In this document: positions 1 through 7,851 of the stretch, piece by piece
Position numbering within the stretch: the stretch's first letter is position 1
Layout of the letters: every line of letters starts with the position of its first letter
Source of the DNA: Chryseobacterium camelliae
GTDB taxonomy: Bacteria; Bacteroidota; Bacteroidia; Flavobacteriales; Weeksellaceae
Length of the DNA: 64,000 bases
Reading direction: 5' to 3'
Assembly: GCF_030818575.1 (NCBI RefSeq)
Contig: NZ_JAUTAL010000001.1
Span: 2,356,001 to 2,420,000 of the forward strand
Position numbers and translations under genes: made by a program
Notes under the pieces: model-generated
Told to the model about the DNA's origin: nothing
Database searches by the model: none
The model's input: only the letters and a program-made list of their open reading frames with translations

Positions 1-1085
1 TTCCCTTCAGATCCCCTATTGTTGTCGTAGTTTTTTACCAGAATATCGTTCAGTCCGCCTTCAAAGCCCAGCCGGTAGGCCAATGATATGTTCTCCCAGT
101 TTTTTTCATAATTGAAATGAGTCCTTAAAGCAACATTCTTCTCAAAACGGTTTTCGAAATTGGTAATGAAAGGATTTTCGAAATCTACATAAGATCCCTG
201 AACCATTATAAAATGGGACAATTCCGGGGTGAACTGATACTCATGGGACAATCCGGCAAGAATCATCCGGTTGCGGATGCCCGCGTTCTGTTCCCTTGCT
301 CCCGGTGCTGTTTTGGTAGCAGGCCTCGCCTGCTTTCTATCGGTCTGCATCTGTTCCAGCGTGAGTCCGCCCGGCGTTTCATAGTTAAGATCGCCCAAAA
401 GTACCATTGCTTTTACATTTCCTTTTTCTGAATACTGGAAATGATCTTTAAGAAATATCTGTTTCCGCTGAACGGCAGATTGCTCACGGTAAGAATCTGT
501 ACGGTAATAATTCTGGAAGACCTCTATAAAGTGCTTACCGAGCCGCCTGGAAACATCTATATTCTGGTTGAACATTCCGTAACTGCCAATTGCGGCACCG
601 GCAGACGCATGCTCTGTCTTACGGGTCTGAAGAAGAACAGTGCCACCCGTTACCGCTCCGTAATCACCGCTTTCCGGGCCTTTATATATTTCCATCCTGT
701 TGATCAGCTCCGGTGAAATCATATTGAAATACGTATTCCCTGAAGCATCGGACAGGATGAAATCATCCAGGTAAACTTTTATATTCCGCACTCCAAACGG
801 AGACCTGAGTGTACTGCCACGGACGGAAATCCTGTAGCTGCCCGGAGATCGCTCTTCCATTCTGGCTCCGGGAACCTGATTAAAGGATTCCAGCAATCTT
901 TCCGGGGTGTTCTGATCTAGTAAGTTTCCTGAAATAACGGCGGCCGACTTGGTAGAGGCCATGAACGGAACCGGCTTCTTGTAGGCATCGATACGCACTT
1001 CCGATATCAGTGTGGCAGAATCTTTTTCCTGAGCATACAGGACAGAACCGGAAAATACAGTAAGCAGAAGGTATAGTTTTGTCAT
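1..1085 (-). CDS. TonB-dependent outer-membrane receptor (3' part outside window)
   Basis: The frame is open on the minus strand from an ATG at 1085 to the window edge, so only the N-terminal 361 residues are visible. It begins with a signal peptide ending near LYAQ (residue 19). A plug domain follows (about residues 45-150), with the VRGSTLRSPFGVR stretch and the IYKGPESGDYGAVTGGTV stretch typical of TonB receptor plugs, then the start of a beta-barrel. A PGGLT motif around residue 220 resembles siderophore-receptor barrels. There is no N-terminal carboxypeptidase-like domain, which argues against a SusC-type glycan importer. Iron or siderophore uptake is the likely role, but the substrate is inference. 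Open frames on the plus strand at 213-716 are shadows of this gene. Confidence 0.9.
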   Translation of the reverse strand, partial: MTKLYLLLTVFSGSVLYAQEKDSATLISEVRIDAYKKPVPFMASTKSAAVISGNLLDQNTPERLLESFNQVPGARMEERSPGSYRISVRGSTLRSPFGVRNIKVYLDDFILSDASGNTYFNMISPELINRMEIYKGPESGDYGAVTGGTVLLQTRKTEHASAGAAIGSYGMFNQNIDVSRRLGKHFIEVFQNYYRTDSYREQSAVQRKQIFLKDHFQYSEKGNVKAMVLLGDLNYETPGGLTLEQMQTDRKQARPATKTAPGAREQNAGIRNRMILAGLSHEYQFTPELSHFIMVQGSYVDFENPFITNFENRFEKNVALRTHFNYEKNWENISLAYRLGFEGGLNDILVKNYDNNRGSEG

Positions 1086-1197
1086 CGCTATAGATGAGCA
1101 AAAACCGTTCTTATTATGATGATAAGAGCAAATTATCAACAGACTTTAACAATATAAGCGATATATTAATTGTTGGCAGTCAAGAATGATCTTATTT

Positions 1198-1416
1198 TCA
1201 GGATAATCTCACCAGTACAGGCAAGGAAATTTCCAGCGCATTGGCCAATTCCAGCAAAGTATACAGGGTAGGATTGACTTTACCGTTTTCCAGTTTTTCA
1301 ATTGCCTGACGGTCTTTGTTGCAGGCACGGGCAAGATCAGACTGGCTCCAGCCCTTCTGTTCACGAAGTTCAATGATACGCGCACCTAATGCTTTTTTTA
1401 GTTGATCTCTGGTCAT
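1198..1416 (-). CDS. XRE-family helix-turn-helix repressor
   Basis: This 72-residue protein is essentially a single HTH_3 domain. It contains the helix pair LREQKGWSQSDLARACNKDR followed by IEKLENGKVNPTLYTLLELA, a classic Cro/C1 fold. It is transcribed divergently from the SymE-like gene. The region between them carries two palindromes with identical half-sites, which are good candidates for its operators. The likely role is repression of the neighbour, as in toxin-antitoxin or addiction-type modules; this is inference from arrangement. Confidence 0.85.
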   Translation of the reverse strand: MTRDQLKKALGARIIELREQKGWSQSDLARACNKDRQAIEKLENGKVNPTLYTLLELANALEISLPVLVRLS

Positions 1417-1449
1417 GATTCAAATGTCAGCCAATTTGCTGACAAAAAC

Positions 1450-1467
1450 GTCATATTTTTATATGAC
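1450..1467. promoter_or_regulatory. Operator-like palindrome 1 (XRE/SymE-like intergenic)
   Basis: GTCATAT-N4-ATATGAC, both 7-bp half-sites perfect, spacer TTTT. It has the same architecture as palindrome 2, located 42 bp away centre to centre (about four helical turns). It is probably bound by the divergent XRE protein. Confidence 0.6.
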
Positions 1468-1484
1468 ATATCATTATTTGTCTT

Positions 1485-1492
1485 TATATTTG
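1485..1492 (+). promoter_or_regulatory. Bacteroidota -7 box for the SymE-like gene
   Basis: TATATTTG matches the TAnnTTTG consensus. It touches palindrome 2, so a bound repressor would block it. The predicted start of transcription lies only a few bases before the ATG at 1505, implying a nearly leaderless mRNA. Confidence 0.5.
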
Positions 1493-1511
1493 TCATATAA
1501 TTATATGACAA
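1490..1511. promoter_or_regulatory. Operator-like palindrome 2, overlapping the SymE-like start
   Basis: A perfect 22-bp palindrome whose core is GTCATAT-AATT-ATATGAC (1492-1509), the same half-sites and 4-bp spacing as palindrome 1. It overlaps both the -7 box and the ATG codons at 1505 and 1511. Confidence 0.65.
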
Positions 1512-1690
1512 TGATTAGATCAAGAAAATTAAAAGTTCAGAAAAAATATCAAATCCGCACTTATGGTATGGTGACTGTTCCTGAAATAAGACTTACCGGA
1601 AAATGGCTTATTCGGTCAGGATTTAAGGAAGGGCAACGGGTCAATATCCAGCAGAGAAAAGACATGATCATCATCACCATTGATCGTTAA
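1505..1690 (+). CDS. SymE-like toxin-family small protein
   Basis: A 61-residue protein starting MTMIRSRKL; a second ATG at 1511 is possible. An upstream in-frame ATG at 1415 would add 30 residues, but it lies upstream of the -7 box and inside the operator region, so I reject it. The block VPEIRLTGKWLIRSGFKEG followed by a short hydrophobic end (MIIITID) fits the SymE toxin family (Pfam SymE_toxin: P-x-I-x-L-x-G-x-W-L-x-x-x-G-F), with an AbrB-like fold. E. coli SymE is SOS-regulated and controlled by an antisense RNA. Here a divergent XRE protein and palindromic operators suggest protein-based control instead. Toxicity is not shown. Confidence 0.7.
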   Translation: MTMIRSRKLKVQKKYQIRTYGMVTVPEIRLTGKWLIRSGFKEGQRVNIQQRKDMIIITIDR

Positions 1691-1738
1691 AATTAAAGGT
1701 AATTGAATTGAATTGCATTATTATTCCTTTCATAAAAT

Positions 1739-1781
1739 ACCATTAATCCTTTAAAGTACTTAAAATTAAAGGGTTAATGGT
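1739..1781. terminator. Hairpin between convergent SymE-like and MFS genes
   Basis: Inverted repeat with 16-base arms (ACCATTAATCCTTTAA and its near-exact complement, one G-U pair) and an 11-base loop. It lies just past the ends of both convergent genes. The T-tract is poor, so termination is plausible but not certain. Confidence 0.5.
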
Positions 1782-1793
1782 AAATCTGGCAGA

Positions 1794-3023
1794 TTAATCG
1801 TGTACGACTCTTTTATGACGGAGCATCCACGGAACAACACAATAAAATGCAATGGCAACAATGATTAATACCAATCCGGTTCCGATCCACAGCACTGTAA
1901 AGCCGAATTTTTCAGCAATCCAGGTTCCTAAGGAAGGGGTAATAATGAACGCAATAGAAAAGGATATTCCGTTGAGCCCCATATAGGCTCCTTTGTTATT
2001 TTTCCCCGCACGTAATGCTGTGATGGTCGACATAAAGGGCAGTGCCCAGATTTCTCCCACACACAGAAGGCTCATGGAAACCACCAGGGTAACCATATGA
2101 TGACTAAAACCTAAAAGCGCATAGGACAAACCACAGATCAATGCTCCCAGGAACATCGTTGCAGCCAGACTGAAATATTTTTCCGCTACCTGTACCAATC
2201 CCATTTCCAGCAATACCACCAGGAACCCGCTGTAACCCAGAATATAGCCAATATTCTGCTGGCTCAGGTGGGCGGAATCTTTATAGAAAATCGTAAGGGT
2301 ACTGAACAGCTGAAAGAAACAAATGGAAAATACCATACACAAGAGACAATATACCATGAATTTGCCGTCGTGGTAGGGTGAGCTTTCTTTTTTCAGTTCA
2401 ACAGTTTCATATACTTTTTTAACTTTCAGCCTGGCCAGCTTATTACGCTTCCTGAAGAAAATAATGTACAGGATGCCGGCCAGAAGTGCTGCCAGTGCAT
2501 TGCATAAGAACAGGAACTCGTAAGAGATCGCCGACAAAATACCGCCCAAAGCCGGCCCTATAGAGAAGCCCAGATTTACGGCCATACGGTTCAGGGAGAA
2601 TGCACGGGTAATATTTTCAGGTTTCGCATATTTTGTGATGGCCACGGAATTCGCAGGGCGGAAGGATTCGCTGACAATACTCTGGAGCAGGATGATAGCT
2701 GCTACGCCTGCTTCTGTGTTAAAGACAGGAATCAGGCAGAACAAGGGAACACTCAGCAGCAAGCTGAGGGACTGCACCTTATACTCGCCTATTTTATCGG
2801 TAATGAATCCACCCAGCCAGGAACCGATTACGGAGCCGATGCCGAAGAAACTCAGTACGACTCCTGTATTTTCTATGCTGAAATGAAGGTGGTTGATCAT
2901 GTAAACACCCAGGAAAGGCAGTACCATGGAGCCTGAGCGATTGATCAGCATCACCAGTGCAAGCATCCAGCTTTCGGTAGAAAGTCCTTTAAAGGAGTTG
3001 GTGTATAGACGTATCAATTTCAT
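1794..3023 (-). CDS. MFS transporter (multidrug-efflux type)
   Basis: A 409-residue hydrophobic protein with about 12 membrane segments. The loop after segment 2 reads GSWLGGFITDKIGEYK, the MFS motif A (G-x-L-x-D-R/K) in slightly diverged form. The central cytoplasmic loop (about residues 195-220) is lysine-rich, as is usual between the two six-helix halves. It most resembles the MdtH/YfcJ-type drug-efflux subfamily, but the substrate cannot be read from sequence. It is separated from glnS by a terminator and a repeat-like element, so it is probably its own transcription unit. Confidence 0.85.
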   Translation of the reverse strand: MKLIRLYTNSFKGLSTESWMLALVMLINRSGSMVLPFLGVYMINHLHFSIENTGVVLSFFGIGSVIGSWLGGFITDKIGEYKVQSLSLLLSVPLFCLIPVFNTEAGVAAIILLQSIVSESFRPANSVAITKYAKPENITRAFSLNRMAVNLGFSIGPALGGILSAISYEFLFLCNALAALLAGILYIIFFRKRNKLARLKVKKVYETVELKKESSPYHDGKFMVYCLLCMVFSICFFQLFSTLTIFYKDSAHLSQQNIGYILGYSGFLVVLLEMGLVQVAEKYFSLAATMFLGALICGLSYALLGFSHHMVTLVVSMSLLCVGEIWALPFMSTITALRAGKNNKGAYMGLNGISFSIAFIITPSLGTWIAEKFGFTVLWIGTGLVLIIVAIAFYCVVPWMLRHKRVVHD

Positions 3024-3067
3024 AATTTTTATTTTTAATCATTTGCATTTATTGTGTTTAAGTATTC

Positions 3068-3188
3068 AAGCCTGACAGCCGCAGCCCGGCTTGAACGGAG
3101 CTCTTTTTTATTATATGGCATTGCGCTAAGGCAAATAAAAAAAGCGGGAGTGGGAGACGGAAAAAGCTGCCCAAAAAGTCTCTCCCCA
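3068..3188. repeat. GC-rich intergenic element (dispersed-repeat-like)
   Basis: A non-coding block much richer in GC than the surrounding spacer. It carries AGCCGCAGCCCGGCTTGAAC, then GAGCTC with a T-run, then GCGGGAGTGGGAGAC and AAAAGCTGCCC. The wording resembles short repeats seen between genes in Flavobacteriia genomes, from memory rather than from a search. A 62-codon open frame across it (3035-3223, minus) has no protein-like features and is rejected. Confidence 0.35.
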
Positions 3189-3220
3189 TAAAAAAGACAG
3201 GACTTAAAATAAGCCCTGTC
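3189..3220 (-). terminator. Intrinsic terminator after glnS
   Basis: On the minus strand the stem GACAGGGCTTA / TAAGTCCTGTC (11 bp with one G-U pair, AT-only loop) is followed by TTTTTT. It begins 25 bases past the glnS stop. Confidence 0.8.
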
Positions 3221-3244
3221 CATTTATACTGATATAAATATTTT

Positions 3245-4918
3245 TTACTCCGGCTTATAAGAGTCTTTTAAAGTCACAGTTCTGTTGAAGACCAATCTGT
3301 CTCCGGTAGAGTCCTGATCTTTTGTGAAGTATCCAATTCTCTGGAACTGAAGGGGTTCTCCTACAGCTACCTCTTTCAGTCCCGGTTCTGCAAATCCCTG
3401 TACCGAGGTTACAGACTCAGGATTGATGAAGTTGAGGAAATCCACATCTTTTTCAGCATCAGGCTGCTCTACGGTAAATAATCTGTCGTAATTTCTTACT
3501 TCTACCGGGATGGCATGTTTCGCTGAAACCCAGTGAATGGTTCCCTTAACTTTTCTGAGGCTTTCCTCCGTTCCGCTTCCCGATTTGGACTTTTCGTCGT
3601 AAGTAGCGTAAATCGTCGTAATTTCTCCGTTTTCGTCCTTCTCTACCCTTTCACCTTTGATGATATAAGCAGATTTCAGACGTACTTCGCCTCCTAATTT
3701 GAGCCTGAAGAATTTATTATTAGCTTCTTCCTTGAAGTCTTCACGCTCTATATACAATTCTCTTGAAAACGGTATCTCCCTTGTTCCTGCATCCTCCTGT
3801 TCCGGATTATTTTCCGTCTCCAGCCATTCTTCTTTTCCTTCCGGGTAATTTTCAATGACCAGTTTAACAGGGTCCACTACCGTCATCACTCTTTTGGCTA
3901 CTTTATTCAGGTCTTCACGTACACAGAATTCCAGTAACTGGATCTCAATCAGGTTTTCTCTTTTGGCAACCCCTACTTTTTCTATGAAGTTCCTGATGGC
4001 AGCGGGCGTATATCCTTTTCTGCGCATCCCTGAAATGGTAGGCATCCTAGGATCGTCCCAGCCGTTCACCACTTTTTCGGCAATCAGCCTTTGCAGCTTG
4101 CGTTTGGATGTAATCATGTACGAAACGTTCATCCTGGCAAATTCCCTCTGTTTAGGAGCAATTTTGGAATCGTCATACACCTGCTCCAGATACCAGTTGT
4201 ACAGCGGCCTGTGGTTCTCGAACTCTAGCGAGCACAGTGAATGTGAAACCTGCTCTATATAATCGGATTCTCCATGTGCCCAATCGTACATCGGATAAAT
4301 CTTCCATGTTGCCCCGGTTCTGTGGTGAGGCCTTTTCAGAATCCTGTACATTACAGGGTCCCGCATGTTCATATTAGGCGAAACCATATCTATTTTTGCA
4401 CGCAGTGACATGGAACCTTCTTCGAACTCACCGTTTTTCATTCTTTCAAACAGATCCAGAGATTCCTCTGCAGGACGGTTCCTGTAAGGGGATTCCACTC
4501 CGGGCTCCGCAGGATTTTTCCGTTGTTCGGTAATCAATTCAGACGGCTGTTCATCCACATAGGCTTTTCCATCTTTAATAAGCTGTACAGCCCAATCATA
4601 AAGCTGCTGGAAGTAATCTGATGTGTACAGGATTTTATCCCATTTAAAACCTAACCATTCCACATCTTTAATGATGGAATCCACGAATTCCTGTTCTTCT
4701 TTTTCAGGGTTCGTATCGTCAAAACGAAGGTTTACGGGAGCATTGTACTTTTCGCCGAGACCGAAGTTGATGCAGATGGCCTTTGTATGGCCCACATGCA
4801 GATAACCGTTAGGCTCGGGCGGAAAACGGAAACGGATCTGATTTCTGTCCAGACCGTTTGCCAGATCATCTTCTATGATTTGCTCAATAAAATTGAGGGA
4901 TTTTTTTTCTTCTTCCAT
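3245..4918 (-). CDS. glnS: Glutaminyl-tRNA synthetase
   Basis: A 557-residue class I aminoacyl-tRNA synthetase that charges tRNA-Gln with glutamine. The ATP-site HIGH motif appears as PNGYLHVGHTKA (about residues 35-46) and the KMSKS-like loop as MITSKRKL. The DDTNPEKEEQEFVDSI stretch and the beta-barrel anticodon-binding C-terminus (HWVSAKHAIPVEVRNYDRLF) distinguish GlnRS from GluRS. The length matches bacterial GlnRS of eukaryotic origin (about 555). It is monocistronic, with a terminator downstream. Presence of GlnRS means Gln-tRNA can be charged directly rather than only through the amidotransferase route. Confidence 0.97.
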   Translation of the reverse strand: MEEEKKSLNFIEQIIEDDLANGLDRNQIRFRFPPEPNGYLHVGHTKAICINFGLGEKYNAPVNLRFDDTNPEKEEQEFVDSIIKDVEWLGFKWDKILYTSDYFQQLYDWAVQLIKDGKAYVDEQPSELITEQRKNPAEPGVESPYRNRPAEESLDLFERMKNGEFEEGSMSLRAKIDMVSPNMNMRDPVMYRILKRPHHRTGATWKIYPMYDWAHGESDYIEQVSHSLCSLEFENHRPLYNWYLEQVYDDSKIAPKQREFARMNVSYMITSKRKLQRLIAEKVVNGWDDPRMPTISGMRRKGYTPAAIRNFIEKVGVAKRENLIEIQLLEFCVREDLNKVAKRVMTVVDPVKLVIENYPEGKEEWLETENNPEQEDAGTREIPFSRELYIEREDFKEEANNKFFRLKLGGEVRLKSAYIIKGERVEKDENGEITTIYATYDEKSKSGSGTEESLRKVKGTIHWVSAKHAIPVEVRNYDRLFTVEQPDAEKDVDFLNFINPESVTSVQGFAEPGLKEVAVGEPLQFQRIGYFTKDQDSTGDRLVFNRTVTLKDSYKPE

Positions 4919-5325
4919 TACTAGCTTCTTATGTAAAAAAGGTTCACAAAGTTATGGAAAATTTAGGGTTTATAAAAACCTTCTTGTATACTTGCAGAAC
5001 GGAAGAAGTGTTGCAGGCTCATAAAGCCGTGTCATATCAACAATCATTTTTTCTAATTTATGTGACATATCAAGACAGTATGGCCCTTTTAGAGTGACAC
5101 AAAAAATAAACTGATAAAAATCATACTTCAAAAAATCTTATACCTTAAAAAGCTCCTGTTTATGGGCTTTAAGGCAACAAAACTCATTAAACAGGGATTT
5201 TTTCCCAGAAAAGCACGTAAACTTAATAATCCTCTGATCATGAATATCTTATCCGACTAAATCTTTCGTTAAAAATGGCTTAATCTTTGTAACATTAATA
5301 TTAATAATACACTCAATATTAAGCC
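4919..5325. other. Gene-free stretch with one hairpin
   Basis: No convincing gene on either strand. It should hold the glnS promoter on the minus strand. One inverted repeat (CCTGTTTA at 5155-5162 and TAAACAGG at 5188-5195, followed by GATTTTTT) could be a weak plus-strand terminator or part of a small RNA. It lies upstream of the sigma-54-type promoter, where an activator would be expected to bind. Confidence 0.4.
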
Positions 5326-5342
5326 TTGGCACAGATATTGCA
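5326..5342 (+). promoter_or_regulatory. Sigma-54 (RpoN) type -24/-12 promoter
   Basis: TTGGCAC-AGATA-TTGCA matches the sigma-54 consensus TGGCAC-N5-TTGC(A/T), with GG at 5328-5329 and GC at 5340-5341 exactly 10 bases apart. It faces right, towards a micro-ORF that starts 48 bases downstream of the -12 element. No other plus-strand gene lies downstream for 2.4 kb. No sigma-54 activator is visible in this window. Confidence 0.75.
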
Positions 5343-5389
5343 ACTTCTCCTTTCGTAGAGAATTACATGGTAAACCAAAATTTCAAATA

Positions 5390-5467
5390 ATGAAAAATCT
5401 TAAGCTAAAGTTTTCACATTTCTTAGAAAACATTAAACGAGCCATTTTCGTGACCAACGAAATTTAA
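5390..5467 (+). CDS. 25-residue micro-ORF behind the sigma-54-type promoter
   Basis: ATG to TAA encodes a 25-residue basic peptide beginning MKNLKLKFSHFLENIKR and ending in AIFVTNEI. It has no cysteine, a basic N-half and a hydrophobic patch near the C-terminus. It is the only open frame positioned to use the sigma-54-type promoter 5326-5342; the predicted leader is about 36 bases. I do not recognise the family. It could be a small regulatory or RiPP-like peptide, or merely an ORF within a small RNA. A shorter micro-ORF at 11246 shares FLEN and a similar start context. Translation is not demonstrated. Confidence 0.45.
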   Translation: MKNLKLKFSHFLENIKRAIFVTNEI

Positions 5468-5512
5468 CGGCTGGATTGACGAAAGATGAAACACATTTTT
5501 CCGAAAAATTTA

Positions 5513-6514
5513 TTACCTAAAATACAGATGCTCCCCACTCAAGTTCAAATAATTATTAAAATTATTTGTAAACAAGCCTCCCGTGCCTAAGCCCTGAGGC
5601 TTATTGCTTTTCTTAGTATAGGTGTATTGTGCTATGGCATTGAGACCGATATTACTCTCCAGAGCAGAAGTGATCCACCAGTCAATATTCCGGTTTCCTG
5701 CCAGTTCAATCCATTCATCACTCCCTCTGAATCCTCCTACAAGGGCAGGCTTCAAAATGATATATTGCGGCCTTATGGTTTCCAGCAATTCCACTTTTTT
5801 CTCTGTATCTGTAATTCCGATCAGTTCCTCATCCAGTGCTATAGGCGTAGGAGTATCAGCACAGAGCTCAGCCATATGCGCCCAATTCCCGGCTTTAATA
5901 GGCTGTTCAATAGAATGAATATCAAGGTCTGCCAACTGCTGCAATACTATTTGTGCCTGCTCCTTTGAAAATGCTCCGTTAGCATCTACCCTAAGCTCCA
6001 GTATGTCTTTTGAAAATCTGCCCCTAAGCTCCTGAAGTATCCCGTGCTCCGACCGCCAATCGGTTCCTATCTTAAGCTTGATGCAATGAAAACCCTGATC
6101 AAGCTTATCCTTTATCTGCTCTTCCATGAACTGAATATCCCCCATCCAGATCAGGCCATTGATCGTGATCGATGCTTCCCTCCGGGTAAATGCACTTGGA
6201 AAATAAAGGTTGCCGCCATGTTTCAGGTTGAGCATAGCCTGCTCATAGCCAAACCATATGGATGGATAATCTTTCAGCCTTTCATGCAGGACATCCGGAT
6301 GCTCCTGAATATGGAGGCATAACCACTGCAGTTTTTCTTCGTAATCCGGCCTGTCATCGAAACTTAAGCCTCTAAAAAGCGCACACTCCCCTATGCCTTT
6401 TCTTTCTCCGTCTGAAACTTCAAGGATAAAGGTTTCCTTTTCATGTAAAACGCCTCGGGAGGTTCCTCCCGGGCGTTTAAATTTTAACATATATCTGAAA
6501 TAGTCTGCTCTCAT
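5513..6514 (-). CDS. menC: o-Succinylbenzoate synthase (MenC)
   Basis: A 333-residue member of the enolase superfamily that dehydrates SHCHC to o-succinylbenzoate in menaquinone synthesis. Visible active-site landmarks are the KLK motif in [10 protein letters not shown], the metal ligands in [15 protein letters not shown] and ALDEEL, and the second catalytic lysine in [11 protein letters not shown]. The C-terminal [18 protein letters not shown] block is typical of MenC. The start overlaps the end of fbp by 4 bases (ATGA), so the two are translationally coupled. Menaquinone is the usual respiratory quinone of Flavobacteriia, so the gene fits the host. Other men genes are not in the window. Confidence 0.9.
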   Translation of the reverse strand: MRADYFRYMLKFKRPGGTSRGVLHEKETFILEVSDGERKGIGECALFRGLSFDDRPDYEEKLQWLCLHIQEHPDVLHERLKDYPSIWFGYEQAMLNLKHGGNLYFPSAFTRREASITINGLIWMGDIQFMEEQIKDKLDQGFHCIKLKIGTDWRSEHGILQELRGRFSKDILELRVDANGAFSKEQAQIVLQQLADLDIHSIEQPIKAGNWAHMAELCADTPTPIALDEELIGITDTEKKVELLETIRPQYIILKPALVGGFRGSDEWIELAGNRNIDWWITSALESNIGLNAIAQYTYTKKSNKPQGLGTGGLFTNNFNNYLNLSGEHLYFR

Positions 6515-7530
6515 TCCTTCACACTGTCAATTCTCATAAATTCTTCTGCCTTCTCTACCATTTCTATATTCCCGCAGAAAAAAGGTATTCTCTGATGAAG
6601 TTCGGTAGGTTCAATTTCCATAATCCTCCTGAACCCATCGGTAGCTTTGCCGCCTGCCTGTTCTGCCAGGAAGGCCATCGGGTTGCACTCATAAAGTAAT
6701 CTCAGCTTACCGTTCGGCGCCTGTGAGTAAGACGGATAAATATAGATGCCGCCTTTAAGCATATTCCTGTGGAAATCGGCTACCAGTGAACCGATATACC
6801 TTGAAGTATACGGCCTGTCCCCTTCTTCCATCTGACAGTATTTAAGGTAATTTTTTACTCCCTGCGGGAATTTGATGTAATTTCCTTCGTTGATAGAATA
6901 TATTTTACCGCTTTTAGGGAATCTTATATTCGGATGCGAAAGATAATAGGTTCCAAGGGAAGGATCAAGCGTAAAGCCATTCACCCCGTTACCGGTTGTA
7001 TATACAATCATGGTAGAAGAACCATAAACTACATATCCTGCTGCGATCTGATTAATTCCTTTCTGCAGAAAATCTTCGAGCTTAACCGGCGTTCCCGGCT
7101 CTGTTACCCTCCTGTAAATAGAAAAGATTGTCCCTACGGACACATTAACGTCAATATTGGAAGATCCGTCCAGCGGATCGATCAGAACAACATATTTGCT
7201 CAGGTGGCCGTTGCCCATGCATTTGATATCGATAAAATCGTCGTTCTCTTCAGAGGCGATCCCACAAACCACTTCTCTCTGGGACAGAGCGGTAATAAAA
7301 ATATCGTTAGCCATCACATCAAGCTTCTGCTGCTCTTCTCCCTGTATATTCTCGCTGCCCACCTTTCCGATGATATCGGCAATACCGGCCTTGTTAACTT
7401 CCCGGTTAACTACTTTTGAAGCCAGCCTTATCGCGCTGAGAAGCCGTGAAAACTCTCCGGTTGAATACTGAAAATCGTCCTGCTTGTCAATGATGAATTC
7501 CCCTAACGTCTGTAGTATCTGATCTGGCAT
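6511..7530 (-). CDS. fbp: Class I fructose-1,6-bisphosphatase
   Basis: A 339-residue gluconeogenic enzyme that hydrolyses fructose-1,6-bisphosphate to fructose-6-phosphate. The metal-binding signature [13 protein letters not shown] is at about residues 117-129, preceded by the ASEEND acidic loop. The substrate-binding [12 protein letters not shown] and [20 protein letters not shown] stretches match class I FBPases, as does the length. It is the first gene of the fbp-menC pair. Confidence 0.96.
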   Translation of the reverse strand: MPDQILQTLGEFIIDKQDDFQYSTGEFSRLLSAIRLASKVVNREVNKAGIADIIGKVGSENIQGEEQQKLDVMANDIFITALSQREVVCGIASEENDDFIDIKCMGNGHLSKYVVLIDPLDGSSNIDVNVSVGTIFSIYRRVTEPGTPVKLEDFLQKGINQIAAGYVVYGSSTMIVYTTGNGVNGFTLDPSLGTYYLSHPNIRFPKSGKIYSINEGNYIKFPQGVKNYLKYCQMEEGDRPYTSRYIGSLVADFHRNMLKGGIYIYPSYSQAPNGKLRLLYECNPMAFLAEQAGGKATDGFRRIMEIEPTELHQRIPFFCGNIEMVEKAEEFMRIDSVKE

Positions 7531-7851
7531 ATTTTACTTTTTATGATTTGCCTCAAATTTCGTAAAATTTATAACATATGGAAATTTTTTAGAATAAAAG
7601 ACATTACTATCTGTTTTTCAGCCACATACATAGTTAAAAATCATCACTTTCACTATTTTTTTCAGGTCAGCATTTACCTTTTAACCTGCTAAGAAAGTAA
7701 AAACTCCCGACATCCGGCCGGTTTACATTTTAATAAAATCTTAATTCTGAGTTTTCAGCCTGCATTTTCATATCTCAACGTAAATGTATAATTTTGACAA
7801 CCGAAAAAAAAACACCTATTTTTATCTAACAATTTTATTTTTAATATTTTA
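7531..7851. other. Divergent fbp/lysC intergenic region
   Basis: 321 bases without a gene. It must contain the fbp promoter (minus) and the lysC promoter (plus). Only the lysC -7 box is recognisable. No strong hairpin or repeat was seen. Confidence 0.5.
7789..7796 (+). promoter_or_regulatory. -7 promoter box of lysC
   Basis: TAATTTTG matches TAnnTTTG. Transcription would start about 50 bases upstream of the lysC ATG. The -33 region is only T-rich, not a clear TTG. Confidence 0.5.

Noticed and set aside
213..716. Two open frames on the plus strand
   Set aside because: They lie antisense to the TonB receptor, whose frame on the minus strand is open with clear motifs.
1415..1504. Longer N-terminus for the SymE-like protein
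   Set aside because: It would span both palindromes and lie upstream of the -7 box; translated sequence is low-complexity.
3035..3223. 62-codon frame upstream of the MFS gene
   Set aside because: Covers the GC-rich element and glnS terminator; no protein features.
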